This document shows positions 10,001 through 19,573 of a stretch of DNA of 64,000 nt, one piece after another; the stretch's first letter is position 1, and each line of letters begins with the position of its first letter. The stretch lies in NCBI GenBank assembly GCA_006352455.1, contig VANL01000044.1, forward strand, positions 1 to 64,000, written 5' to 3'. Below the pieces are notes generated by a model. That model saw only the letters and a program-made list of their open reading frames with translations. It made no database searches and was not told the origin of the DNA. This stretch comes from Brachionus sp. 'Tiscar' (lineage: Eukaryota; Rotifera; Eurotatoria; Ploima; Brachionidae). A program made the position numbers and the translations under genes.

Positions 10001-12194
10001 AACTTATTTGACAAAACTTTGCCAATATTTAATTAAACAAAATTACGTGACAAGTCAAATAACAGTTCTGACAATGTATCTTGGACAAGCTGGTGAGCTT
10101 AGAAATCTGTTGCGTTCCCAAAATCTTGCCGATGTAAAAGTGAGCACTGTGGACAATTTTCAAGGTGAAGAAAATGACATAATTCTTTTATCACTTGTTC
10201 GATCAAACAATTTGGGAAAAATCGGTTTTTTAAATATTCACAATAGGGTATGTGTAGCTTTATCACGTGCTAGGAAAGGATTTTTTTGTATTGGAAATCT
10301 AGATTTTATATCAAAACATAGTGAAAAATGGGCCAAAATAATCGAATATTTGAAACAACTTGATTGTGTTGGTGAAGGTTTGAAACTAACTTGTTCATCT
10401 CATCCAGAGAATGATTTGATTGCTATTGAACCAAACGATTTTGAAAAAAGACTTGATGGTGGTTGTTCTCTAAATTGTAGTTTTAAATTCAAATGTGGAC
10501 ACTATTGTCCCAATCATTGCCATGGAAATGTAGATTCAGAACATCTAAGTTTTCAGTGCAAAATGCCTTGTGAAAAGATAAATCCAAATTGTGGCCACAG
10601 GTGTACTAGGTTATGTAATCAGACTGATGAATGCAATTCTTGTAAGTTTAAAGTTGAAAAAATGGTACCTGAATGTGGTCATGTAATTAATCTTTACTGT
10701 AATACTGAGCCTGTAAAATCATTTTGTTACACATCATGTAATTTTGTTCTTAAATGTGGTCATAAATGTTCAAAAGTATGCGCAAAGCATTTGAATTTAG
10801 ATGATCATGATTTAAATTGTCAAGTTCAAGTTGAAATTGAGACTCCATGTCAACATAAGACAAAAATTTTAGTTTCATGTAGTGAAAAACAGTGGAATTA
10901 TGAAAAACTATGCAACAAATCTTGTGGAGCAATGCTTGATTGTGGTCATAAATGCAACAAGCTTTGTGGAGAATGCATTAGTGGTAGAGTTCATGTAAAA
11001 TGTAATCAAATGATAACTAAAGAAATGCCATGTGAACACAAATCAATTATAGAATGCTGGCGTAGATTTGAATCTTGTGACCAAGAGTGCTTATTCAGAT
11101 GCAGACACAAAATGTTTGAACAACCATGCTTCTTAAATGGAAAAGAGTGTAATAAAAAATGCTCATACAATTGTCCTCATTTTAAATGTGAAAAAAAATG
11201 CTCGGAATTTTGTGACCGTCCGGCTTGTAATGAATCATGTGAAAAATTGTTAAAGTGTGGTCATAGATGTATTGGAATTTGTGGAGAACCATGTCCTCGT
11301 CTTTGCCGGGTTTGCGATAGAGCTAAAGTTACTAAAATTTACTTTGGCACTGAAAGAGATGAAAAGGCCAAATTTGTGTTTTTATTCGATTGTAAACATT
11401 TGCTTGAATCCACTGGTCTAGATAACTGGGTAAAAACTAATTCTGTAACTTCGATCCCTTTATGTCCCAAATGTAAAACCCCAATTCGTTCTACTTTGCG
11501 TTATGCCAACTTTTTAAAACAAGAACAGCAAAAAATTGAGGAACTAAAGAGGATTGAGTATGGTGATTCAGAAGAAAATATCAATGAACAGTTAAGGATT
11601 ATACGCGAAATAGAAAATTTAACTCAGTTTAAGTCTCCTAATAATAATTTTGATTTTAGATATATTTCTGAAATTTTTAATATTCTAAACAATCAACAAT
11701 TGACTAGAAATGAATTGGTTGGAGTAAATCATAGCTTTTGTTTATTTAAGAATTTGTTTGATTTAAAATCTAAATTTAATCTAGTGGATGATTTACAATA
11801 CAATTACGAAATTAAAAAAATTGAGGAATTAATTTGGGATTTTAACAAAGATGACAAGCCTTATTTTTATTTTTACGAGCAAAATTTTTATGAAATTTTA
11901 AATGAAATTAAGAGAGCTAATTTTATTTTTAAATTTAAAACACTAAATGATTTGTTTTTATGCAGAGACAATACTTTAACGCTTGAGATCAAACAAGAAA
12001 TCTCTGAATCATTCGAACAAATCGGCAAGTTTTTTTACAATTATGGCAAGTTAATTCAAAAAGATGAGGAAATTTTTTTAGGAGAAAAATTGAATCATCT
12101 TCAAGACTTGCTATTAAGTGCTAAAAATCAAATTGTGAATCCGAAACAATTTTTTAGTACAAATTTAAATGATGAATTTATTCAAAATTTTTAG
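7002..12194 (+). CDS. ZNFX1: ZNFX1-type NFX1 zinc-finger RNA helicase
   Basis: Superfamily 1 helicase of the UPF1-like group. ZNFX1 proteins bind RNA and act in small-RNA inheritance in nematodes and in antiviral sensing in vertebrates. I start at the ATG at 7002, giving 1730 aa in one uninterrupted exon. An alpha-helical N-terminal region is followed by Walker A GPPGTGKT (about 481-488), motif Ia CYTNHALDQF, Walker B VEEAAE (about 871) and GDHAQLRPNP. Motif IV QHRMRPE is near 938, motif V DNFQGEEND near 1050 and motif VI ALSRARKGF near 1083. From about 1155 to 1440 there are repeated Cys/His clusters (CGH...C...C) of NFX1 type. The ZNFX1-typical CKHLLESTGLDNW and CPKCKTPI follow. The C-terminal RZ finger (CPNGH) of vertebrate ZNFX1 is absent. 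Lack of introns is striking beside the densely split neighbours. Confidence 0.92.
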   Translation: MKNLQHILNDLRLKQPEQAALFLCSQNVNLDALIESKFNYKSVREFIELIEVCLKTNSLSECLARAFVPKFLQSNLWKNSICGYFFQKITNYSECLSFTRCIINICHSIIKLNSTELEKLIPLIEKLDIIVKYELNNLDLLNHYNYGLGKLVNKSNQRKKNDCFRHFTQLSILPVIGDILTDKKSYLSKNLIYGFYPNVNSYLDTQFRLLREDFLQPLRFGIGKFRGIIRDNRIFKNQKLNDEIRYKLSRIESLNVYFDVRMINNICTDDGVVYTIQLDGSSRTKINWEFSKRLIFGSLICLSSDFYSKECIIGTVCNRDSDALINQGLIQIKFNIDINELVNGRFNFPVVNRNYVMLETTAFFESYKHVLHALVSFGLSSELDFPFRENIVDARNSKIPRPDYLKNAIIDFRPLVDGKKTQKKDVNGFFQYEFSNEIAYAKNCSVLKPNEWPSAKKMGLDESQYEAVKLALESKLALIQGPPGTGKTYIGVKLVELLVHNKNLWWQRAGDRKRPILMVCYTNHALDQFLEYCVNVCKLDQGVVRVGSRCKNENLNSFLLSNLKKNHKYDRSIMDAIRIEKNKLTDLQAKVEKLNTILNGIDARNGLVSFNMIKKYLHENHLKQLDGYNQNMNNFENRSALDYTMLEWLGVFDIDKHSINGISTGIEKIKLEVKQEEQVDKSILMLDYDNQYLNNERMLEDDFEFQKLIYKRKKKNSHIFIEYDEISDMAYYFNELSTTDCLNSDKLLKKRRKLNRITDIVLIKEHFEYLHQFNQARTNYHLDENYNIWKLNINERFALYLTWLEKLRLEKQSEMEKLVKQFNHSSSMLQEIRMQKDKSVLENALIIAMTTTGSSRYHKILKDIGPRIVIVEEAAEVFEAHIVSSLSKNCEHLILIGDHAQLRPNPAVYNLATDYHLDVSLFERLLNNNAKKVMLETQHRMRPEISLLMKHFYEKKILNHSSVLEFDSIRGIDKNIFFINHSKSETKLSESLSKSNLYEATYLTKLCQYLIKQNYVTSQITVLTMYLGQAGELRNLLRSQNLADVKVSTVDNFQGEENDIILLSLVRSNNLGKIGFLNIHNRVCVALSRARKGFFCIGNLDFISKHSEKWAKIIEYLKQLDCVGEGLKLTCSSHPENDLIAIEPNDFEKRLDGGCSLNCSFKFKCGHYCPNHCHGNVDSEHLSFQCKMPCEKINPNCGHRCTRLCNQTDECNSCKFKVEKMVPECGHVINLYCNTEPVKSFCYTSCNFVLKCGHKCSKVCAKHLNLDDHDLNCQVQVEIETPCQHKTKILVSCSEKQWNYEKLCNKSCGAMLDCGHKCNKLCGECISGRVHVKCNQMITKEMPCEHKSIIECWRRFESCDQECLFRCRHKMFEQPCFLNGKECNKKCSYNCPHFKCEKKCSEFCDRPACNESCEKLLKCGHRCIGICGEPCPRLCRVCDRAKVTKIYFGTERDEKAKFVFLFDCKHLLESTGLDNWVKTNSVTSIPLCPKCKTPIRSTLRYANFLKQEQQKIEELKRIEYGDSEENINEQLRIIREIENLTQFKSPNNNFDFRYISEIFNILNNQQLTRNELVGVNHSFCLFKNLFDLKSKFNLVDDLQYNYEIKKIEELIWDFNKDDKPYFYFYEQNFYEILNEIKRANFIFKFKTLNDLFLCRDNTLTLEIKQEISESFEQIGKFFYNYGKLIQKDEEIFLGEKLNHLQDLLLSAKNQIVNPKQFFSTNLNDEFIQNF

Positions 12195-12401
12195 ACTATT
12201 TTTTTCATAGTTTTTTTTGCCTCAAATTTGTAGCGTGTCTTTTGCTAGATTTTCGATTTAAAAAAAATTGGCAAAATAAATTTTTTTTTCAAAACTTAAT
12301 ATTTAACTTTTTAAATAAATATTTTTCTAATCTTTTGAAATAATCATTTATTGAACAAATTTTCAATCCAGTTAAAAGAGAGATTAGTTTTGAAACAGAA
12401 A

Positions 12402-13267
12402 ATGGATAATTTTGAAATTTTGAATTTCACAAAGACGTGGACACTATCAAAATATTCAAAACAAATACGAAATAATCAAAACAAATTTGAATGGGAGGTA
12501 ATCAAATCTATAAAAGAATTTTATTGGAATAAAAGTTTAAAATAATGTTAGACAATAGATAGTTCTTGTTTTGTAAACCCAATAACTTTATCACTTACAC
12601 CTACCAATTTTGTTCTAGTAAAGCACGAAAACGAAATATATGTAAGAATTTTTATATCAATAAACCAGTATTTTACATTTGAAAAAGGAATTTATCAATC
12701 TTTGGACAAATAAGACTAATCTTAAAGGAATTTATAAAGCTAACAGTCTACTTATTATATTCAAAATAAAAGTATATTATTGAAAAAGAAATTATTTATA
12801 GTTTATTAAAAATATTCTAAAGGATGCAATGCGAAAATTTCGAATACAATTTTCTGAATCCAGTCAAAAAACAAGCGAATTAAATTGCTTGGAGTGTGTG
12901 AAGGAGTTGACTAGATTTTTAGATGTTATTGAATTTGATTCGGACATTAGTTTCGAAAATAGATACTTCTCGGTCCAAAAATCTAAGAATAAACTTAATG
13001 CCTTAGGAATATCTCAAATGACCAATGTAATTTATTAATTTATTTTTTAAATTATTGAAGAATCAAAAATGTTTTTAGATGTTGTTAGAAAAAAATGAGA
13101 AAAAATTGCCCTTACTGTACCAACATGAGTCCGAAGTGGATATTTTGAATAGCGAAGAAGATAAAGTGTTACAAGAATTTATTATTTGCTGTTTAATTGA
13201 TCCTACATTTCCAAGTTTTGTAAAGAAAGTTGAAAATATTTTTAGTAAAATTATACAAGATGAATAG
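12402..13267 (+). CDS. Unrecognised 162-aa protein, three exons
   Basis: I join 12402-12497, 12823-13026 and 13079-13267. All junctions are GT-AG, phase 0, and the frame stays open for 162 aa (introns 325 and 52 nt). The start is the ATG that opens MDNFEILNFTK. The product is soluble looking, mixed charge, with no signal peptide, membrane segment or motif I recognise. It has a Cys pair in LNCLEC and a hydrophobic stretch FIICCLIDPTF near the C-terminus. It lies 207 bp after the helicase gene on the same strand. The first exon is the least certain; the ATG at 12829 would give a shorter protein. Confidence 0.5.
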
Positions 13268-13874
13268 TTTTTTACGTTTTGATTCAGACATCTTTATTTA
13301 ACTATTCTCTAAAAATAAAAAGTTGAATTTAAAAACTTTATTTTTTTCTTATGGTTTTAGAATAAATAGAAATTTGATTTTTTCATTTTAAATGTCGATT
13401 CTGTTAATTATTTCAGAATAGTCCGGTTGTTGCCGTGAGGCTCTTAGGGCACACGATTTGGCGCATCTAAAATTAAAGTAAATGTGTCTACTGGTCTTGG
13501 CCAGCCTTGTAATGAGGAAAAAAAGTTGTGCTAAGTCGTTTACTGCTCAATGAGAAGAGTGACAACCTATTTTAACATTAAATAGTCAAAACTAATAAGT
13601 GCCTAATTTTGGGTTAAATTTGAAAATGCAAAGTCAATTTTAAGTCTACTTAACAAATTTTTCGAAGCAATGTAAAGATAGCAATGTTATTAAAAAATAA
13701 TATGAAATTATTATAATTATTTATTCGAATTTTAGCTTGTTTTGTTGTTGAATAATTTAGACTTGCAATTCTTGATATCAAATTTTTGAAGGAGCATGCA
13801 AATTTCTAATTTCAAGTTAATATAAAACCTAGCTCTGAAAGCTTTTTGTTCATTCTAGGACTAACTAACTAAAC
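13268..13874. other. Intergenic stretch with a GC-richer island
   Basis: Mostly AT-rich, but about 13425-13565 is clearly GC-richer than its surroundings, with blocks such as TTGTTGCCGTGAGGCTCTTA and GGTCTTGGCCAGCCTTGTAA. All forward frames are interrupted within it. It may be a repeat fragment or a non-coding RNA; I cannot identify it. Confidence 0.45.
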
Positions 13875-14935
13875 ATGTCAAGCTCGACAAAAAACATGAA
13901 TAAAGTTAAATTTTGTTTAAATTCATATGAGCAACAAGTTCAAATTGAAAGTCGATTAAAAGAACTGTTCGATTGTTTGAAAATAAGTGACCAGATCCGA
14001 ACTAAGACAGAACAATCAAAACAAAAAGTTAAAATTTTGGATTTGAATTTAATTTGCCAACTAATTTTTCCAAATTTAGATTAAAAATCAATTGGACAAT
14101 ACATATGAAAAGCTCAAAGATGATCTGTCCAAGCTGTCTAATAAAATTTACAAAAAATTTGAGATTGAACTTATCAAAAATCAAATAGATTTACCAATTA
14201 GAAGCACAGAGAACGATATAAACCAACTTATCGGAAATTTGAATAGCTTGTCCCTTCTAAATGACTCGGAAAAACTTCTTTGTCTTAAGCAAATTGATAA
14301 TTCCATCCAGAAAATAAAAGAAAAGTAGCTTGGATATAGTTTTGTTCTCTAAAAAATAAATAATTTTTTGTCAAGCTTAAAATCTATTGAGAATCACAGA
14401 CAAAGTCATGTTGATAATTTCTATTCCAGTCAGCATCATTTAAATAGTGTGCTAAAAAATCAAATTGAAAATATTCAATAGTAAAACAAAAAGTTAAATA
14501 TTTATTAAATATAATTAATTTTTGTTTTAAGTACCATACAAACAGAGTCAATAAATTTAAACTCACATATGTTAAATCATACCGAAAATTTTGAATACGA
14601 GAAATGGTTGCTGCCTTTGAAAAACAAAGAAAAGACCGAATCAGATTTAAAAAAGACGAATTCATTTGAGTTTATAAATTATGATAAAGGTATGTAAAAG
14701 ATCAAGCAGAATTAAGATTTATTTAAGTTTACAATCAATTTTAGAATGGGCGGAGGTTTTAGAAGATTTTGATGATTGCGATTCGGATGTGATCAACAAA
14801 GAATTAAAAATCAATAGCTGTGTTAATTTTAATATTCAAGAAAGATTCGGAATGGAAAAAAAAGATGTTATTACCAAGCTTTTAAATAACATATATGCCA
14901 AACCAATCGATTTCTGGTTATTAAATCAAAGTTAA
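13875..14935 (+). CDS. Unrecognised 283-aa coiled-coil-like protein, five exons
   Basis: I join 13875-14027, 14080-14324, 14376-14480, 14532-14689 and 14745-14935. All four introns are GT-AG and 51-55 nt long, and the phases close to give 283 aa. The ATG at 13875 begins MSSSTKNMNK. Residues of about 15-190 are rich in Lys, Glu, Gln and Leu with heptad-like spacing (ESRLKELFDCLK, YEKLKDDLSKLSNKI, ENLKSIENH), suggesting coiled coil. The C-terminal third is acidic (EWAEVLEDFDDCDSD). No family recognised. The closure of four small introns in frame makes a real gene likely. Confidence 0.7.
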
Positions 14936-16005
14936 TTTGCAAGCTTGATTCAAAATTCGAATTTAGAGGGTTTAATTTTGGTCAATGAATTTTCAAATGC
15001 AATTTAAAAATTAATTATTTATATTTATTTTAAAAAATATTTAGCTTTTTTTTCTATTAATTTTAATTTTTTTCTTGATTGTTAAAACAGTTTTTCAACT
15101 TTGTTTTTTTTCATAAAAATTATACATAAAATTTTAGAGATTCGAATAAATTAGTTCTAAAAAATTATTTTCAATCAAAAATGTTAGCTAAAAATAGAAA
15201 ACAAGGCCCTAAAAGCCTAAGGAAAAATTGGATTGTAGCAAATAAATTTTAGTATTAATAAACTAGATGCACTTTTTTTTGCTAAGAAATCATTTTTAAA
15301 TTTGAAAAAGACTGATCTGATTATTCAAATTTTAGAAAAAGACAGTCTTTTTTAATTAAACAAAACATACTATATAGCAATTTTTTTTCTTTGATTTAAA
15401 ATCCATTTATAATTTTTAAAAAAATTCATGTTTAAATTCATTTATAATTTTAAATTAGCTAAGTAGAAAAATTTCAATTTGATTAGATAGGCAAAAATAA
15501 TTTAATCATTTAATATTTAGGATTAAAAACTGACACTAGATCTAAGATAAAAACGTAATGCATTTTCTTTTATTGATTTTAACATACTAGGAATATTTTT
15601 CAAAAAATATCATGCTTAAAATCAAATTTATTGATTTTATCATGGTTTCTTATGTCAAAATTGCTGACACTTTTTTATAGATTATTCACTAATAATAAGA
15701 ATTTTCAAATTTGTTTCCTCCAAGTCTAAAGCAATAGCTAATTTGTCACCAGCATGAAAAATAGAATTTTCTTAAATATAAAAATATTTTTTTGTTTAAA
15801 ATGGTTATTTTTTTATCAAATCTTTCATCAAATTCCAAAAAAAAAGTCTTCATTTATGAATCATGCTTAGGAATACTTGCATTTTTTAATGAAAAAACAC
15901 AAACGTGTACACTTTACTTATGCATAAAAACTCTGGTATTTTCTCAATTTACTAGAGATTTTTCTCACCTGTTTTTTTTTTAACAAAAAATCAGCTAATT
16001 TTTTT
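14936..16005. other. Intergenic stretch upstream of guanylate kinase
   Basis: About 1.07 kb of AT-rich DNA. I see no gene; the short open frame near 15792-15983 has low-complexity content and no family resemblance. It should contain the guanylate kinase promoter. Confidence 0.6.
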
Positions 16006-16650
16006 ATGTTAAAATTAATTCAAACAGCTGCTAGAACTATGGCATCGCATTTAAAAAATGACAACAGCTTAAGACCAGTTGTATTTTGCGGTCCATCGGG
16101 AAGTGGCAAATCGACTTTATTGAAGCGGTTAATGAATGAATTTCCACAAGCCTTCGCATTTAGTGTTTCTCATACGACACGTAAACCTAGACTGGGTGAG
16201 GAAAATGGAAGAGAATATCATTTTGTTACTCGTGAGGAGATGCTCAAAGCTATTCAGAACAATGAATTTCTAGAGCATGCTGAATTTTCCGGAAATTTTT
16301 ACGGAACATCCAAAAAAGCAGTTCAAACTGTTCTTGAAAGTGGAAGAATTTGTGCATTGGATGTTGATATACAAGGAGTCAAGAGTCTCAAGAAAAGCAA
16401 TCTAAATCCAATTTACTGCTTTGTTAAACCACCAAGTTTGGAAGCATTGGAAAAACGATTGAAAGAACGAGGAACTGAAACTCCTGAATCGTTGCAAAAA
16501 CGATTAGACACAGCTAAAATTGAACTAGAATTCGAAAAATCTGAACCTAATGCATTTGATTTCGTAATCGTCAATGATGACCTCGAGCAAGCTTATGCCA
16601 AATTAAAAGAGATCTTAAAATCTCAATTGTCCAAATTAGATGGATTTTGA
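16006..16650 (+). CDS. GUK1: Guanylate kinase
   Basis: Transfers phosphate from ATP to GMP to give GDP, needed for GTP supply. The single exon encodes 214 aa, about the family length plus a short extension. Visible signatures are the P-loop GPSGSGKST (about 29-37), the GMP-binding motif SVSHTTRKPRLGEENGREYH, the YGTS segment, the DVDIQGVK motif, and the lid region RLKERGTETPESLQKRL. There are two in-frame ATGs, at 16006 and 16039. The first adds MLKLIQTAART, a basic and hydrophobic leader that could target mitochondria, and the second gives a cytosolic-type start. The dual location is inference. Confidence 0.96.
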   Translation: MLKLIQTAARTMASHLKNDNSLRPVVFCGPSGSGKSTLLKRLMNEFPQAFAFSVSHTTRKPRLGEENGREYHFVTREEMLKAIQNNEFLEHAEFSGNFYGTSKKAVQTVLESGRICALDVDIQGVKSLKKSNLNPIYCFVKPPSLEALEKRLKERGTETPESLQKRLDTAKIELEFEKSEPNAFDFVIVNDDLEQAYAKLKEILKSQLSKLDGF

Positions 16651-18048
16651 TCAGCAAAAATTTTATAGATCTGAAAATTTATTAGGTTGATATAGTTTTG
16701 TTTAAAAGCTTATATTATTTGTTTAAATAAATAGTAAATTTTTATATAAATCATTTTTTTTATTAATTAATTTTAAAAAATCAGTCATTCCGTAATAAAT
16801 AACTCAGCTAGGATTAAATAAATTAAAGTTACAATTTAATATTTAGAAATACTAGTTACTAGTTTATCATAATTAATAGTTTTATTTTTAAATTGAAACA
16901 GAAAAAAAAACTTTGTAACCGATTCTTTATTATCATTGTACAATTAATCATAAGTATCCTAGTTACGAATTTTGATAACTTCTCAGAATAAAATTAGAGA
17001 GATACTTTAATAAAATAATATTTAATGATTTTATTAATTTTTTTAAAAATTTTATTTTAAAATTTAGGTTTTTTTGTTAATAAAAGTAATTATCAGAATT
17101 AGAAAAATTCAAATAATGATAAGAAAGATGATAAATTACCTACTAGAGATACAACTTTTAAATTTAATTTTTTTAAGAACATTTAAACACTTAAAACTTT
17201 ATTTATAGATTTCCCAACATTCAAGTCGTTTATTATGGTTTTTTATATTGAATTTTGGTCTTAAAAGTAGATTTTTAAAATGAATTATTAAATAATATGA
17301 TAAGAATACGCAAATTAGTTAACGAGGTATTATCCGAAAACCAATATTTTAATATTTCAACTGCTCAAATTATCTTAGAATAAAAAATTGGCTAGAACTT
17401 AATTAAAATATGATAAATTTTTTAATGTTAAATAAAATAAAATTGAAAATTTACATCGTTAAAAACCAACATCTAAAAGTGAAAAAAATTTCTTTCGAAA
17501 TTTATTAATTTAACTTCAATTAATGTTTATTTTTATTTCTGGTTTAAATTTCGTAAATTTTTGTTTATGCTAATTAAATAAAACGCCTATTCTTTCGTTA
17601 ATTAACTATGGTGAATGAACTATTTAACCAAAATTCTACATATATTAAAAGTCGCTTATTTCAGCAATTAGCTTAAATAATTTCATTTTTTGACTGACAA
17701 ATCTAAAAGGTAATTTATCTAATCAATTGAAATTTTCTAATTTTAAATTAAATAAAGCTTAAAATAATCTTTAAAAAAATATCTGCAACTTTGGTATATT
17801 ATTGATCATTTTCTCTTTTAAAATTCAATTCTTAAATTGAATTATAAAATATTTCTCAAGGCTAAAAAATTAATTTCTCGAAATCGCTTTCAACTTTAAT
17901 TGAAAATTAAACAAAGTCTCTCTTGCCAACTACTCGAAAAAAATTCTATTAATTTAACTAGTGTTTTAATTTGTTTATAAGCGAAATAGAGAATAAGAAA
18001 CATAGAGAATATATAAATAAAAAATTTAAATAAAAATTTATCACAGAA
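16651..18048. other. Intergenic stretch
   Basis: About 1.4 kb of AT-rich DNA with no recognisable gene, RNA or repeat. Short open frames here are chance in AT-rich sequence. Confidence 0.6.
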
Positions 18049-18854
18049 ATGAGCTATTTTAGTCGGGATTTTAACTTTCAACCGGCTAAAAAATATCACA
18101 TTGTCAGTTCTGTGAACGATTCTGCATTAACTAATCGTTTCGGAACTCGGAGTCACAACATGTTTTTTGTCCGACATGCTGCAAATCCTAGAAATCTGAA
18201 ATTTCTTACAGGTACAATTCCACTAGTTTATTTAAAGTTTCTAATCTAAGGTATCAAGGAGTAGATGGTTCTATGATTTGTTCAGTAAAGGAAGATAGCT
18301 ATACACTTCCAGATGAGATGAAAAAATTTTTGAGAAATACTCTTTACGAGAGTCCTGCATATGATAATTTTTTTTTCCCTAAAATCCTTAATGATAGTAT
18401 GCCTGAATTGGAAACGAAGCGGATCCAGGCAGTCAACAATTTTAACCGAAAAATCGGAATAGCAAATTCTGAAGTAAAAAGTGATATTGATAAATTATCA
18501 ATTCTAAATAAATTTGTTAATAATGAGCAAGACAAAAAATTAACTCCAAGTCTTGATGGAAAAATTTCGAAACGTAATGTCAGAAATACAATTGATAGAT
18601 CTAAAAATGGGAAAAAATTTGACAGCAAATCAGTCTTTTGGTTGGGCCCTTCTAAAACTGAAAATTGTGAACTACAATCCAATTCACTTATCTTACCAAA
18701 GTTAAAAACTCTTCGATTGAACCATTCAAATGATAAAGTAAAAAAACAAATTGATAATATTTTAATTAAAGACTTGAAAATACGCAATTTTGATTCTTTA
18801 TTGGGGAATGGAACATCACCTACTTCTATCAAAAATACTTTTACCAAAATGTGA
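18049..18854 (+). CDS. Unrecognised 252-aa basic protein, two exons
   Basis: I join 18049-18211 and 18259-18854 (47-nt GT-AG intron, phase 1), which gives 252 aa. The closure uses the acceptor TATCAAG; the earlier AG would run into a stop. The N-terminal part (FSRDFNFQPAKKYHIV, RSHNMFFVRHAANPRNLKF) looks like a conserved short domain, with FLTGVDGSMICSVKEDSY spanning the splice. The rest is Lys/Asn/Ser-rich and probably disordered. No signal peptide or membrane segment. The compact N-terminal motif style resembles small cilia or sperm microtubule-associated proteins, but I could not name a family. Confidence 0.7.
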
Positions 18855-19573
18855 TTAATTCTATTTTTCTTTAAAATAATGAGTAATTTATACTTTTGAA
18901 ATAAAAAAAGATATATATTTTTAATCAATTATTCGTCATTACATTTTGTTAAAAAAAGTTTTTATCTTAATTTTTTAGCTATCTCTTAGTGACTTGATTG
19001 TCATAAGGACTTTTATCGACTTAATAGTTAGAATAAAATTTGAGTAGAATTGGCTTGTTCTGTCTACATTTTTGTTATGATTTACTATTTGATTATTTTA
19101 ATTTAATTTACAAAAAAATTAAAAAATACCTAAGCTTAAAACAAACTTTGCCATCTATTTTTTATATTAATGAAATATTTTGATGTAAAGAAATTGGTTT
19201 TTAATTAAAAAATTTATCAATTGTTTCCCAAATCATAAATTTTAGTAATTTGAATTTCATAAATATTTTTAAACGTTTTTAAGCAAATTTTTTTATTGAT
19301 TAGGATAGTAAAAAGTCAGATTTTAATTTTAAAAATAAACAAAAAACATGAACCGTTATCTGATAATTTTGTCAAATTAAACGTGATTCCAAATTTGGTA
19401 AATAAGCTGAATTAAAATTAGAAGTGACGATAACTTTTATCTTGGATGTTGATAGGACTAGTTTAAAATTGGATATTAACTACAGTTATAAAAAAAAATT
19501 GATAAAAAATTTTTAGATAGAAAATATCAAAATACTAAAAAGTTTTAAATATTCAATTATAATTAATGTAAAA
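18855..19573. other. Intergenic stretch upstream of the SLC5 gene
   Basis: About 0.7 kb of AT-rich DNA, no gene seen. Confidence 0.6.

Noticed and set aside
18344..18928. 194-codon minus-strand frame opposite the 252-aa gene
   Set aside because: Antisense shadow of a Lys/Asn-rich exon; the plus strand has the splice structure.
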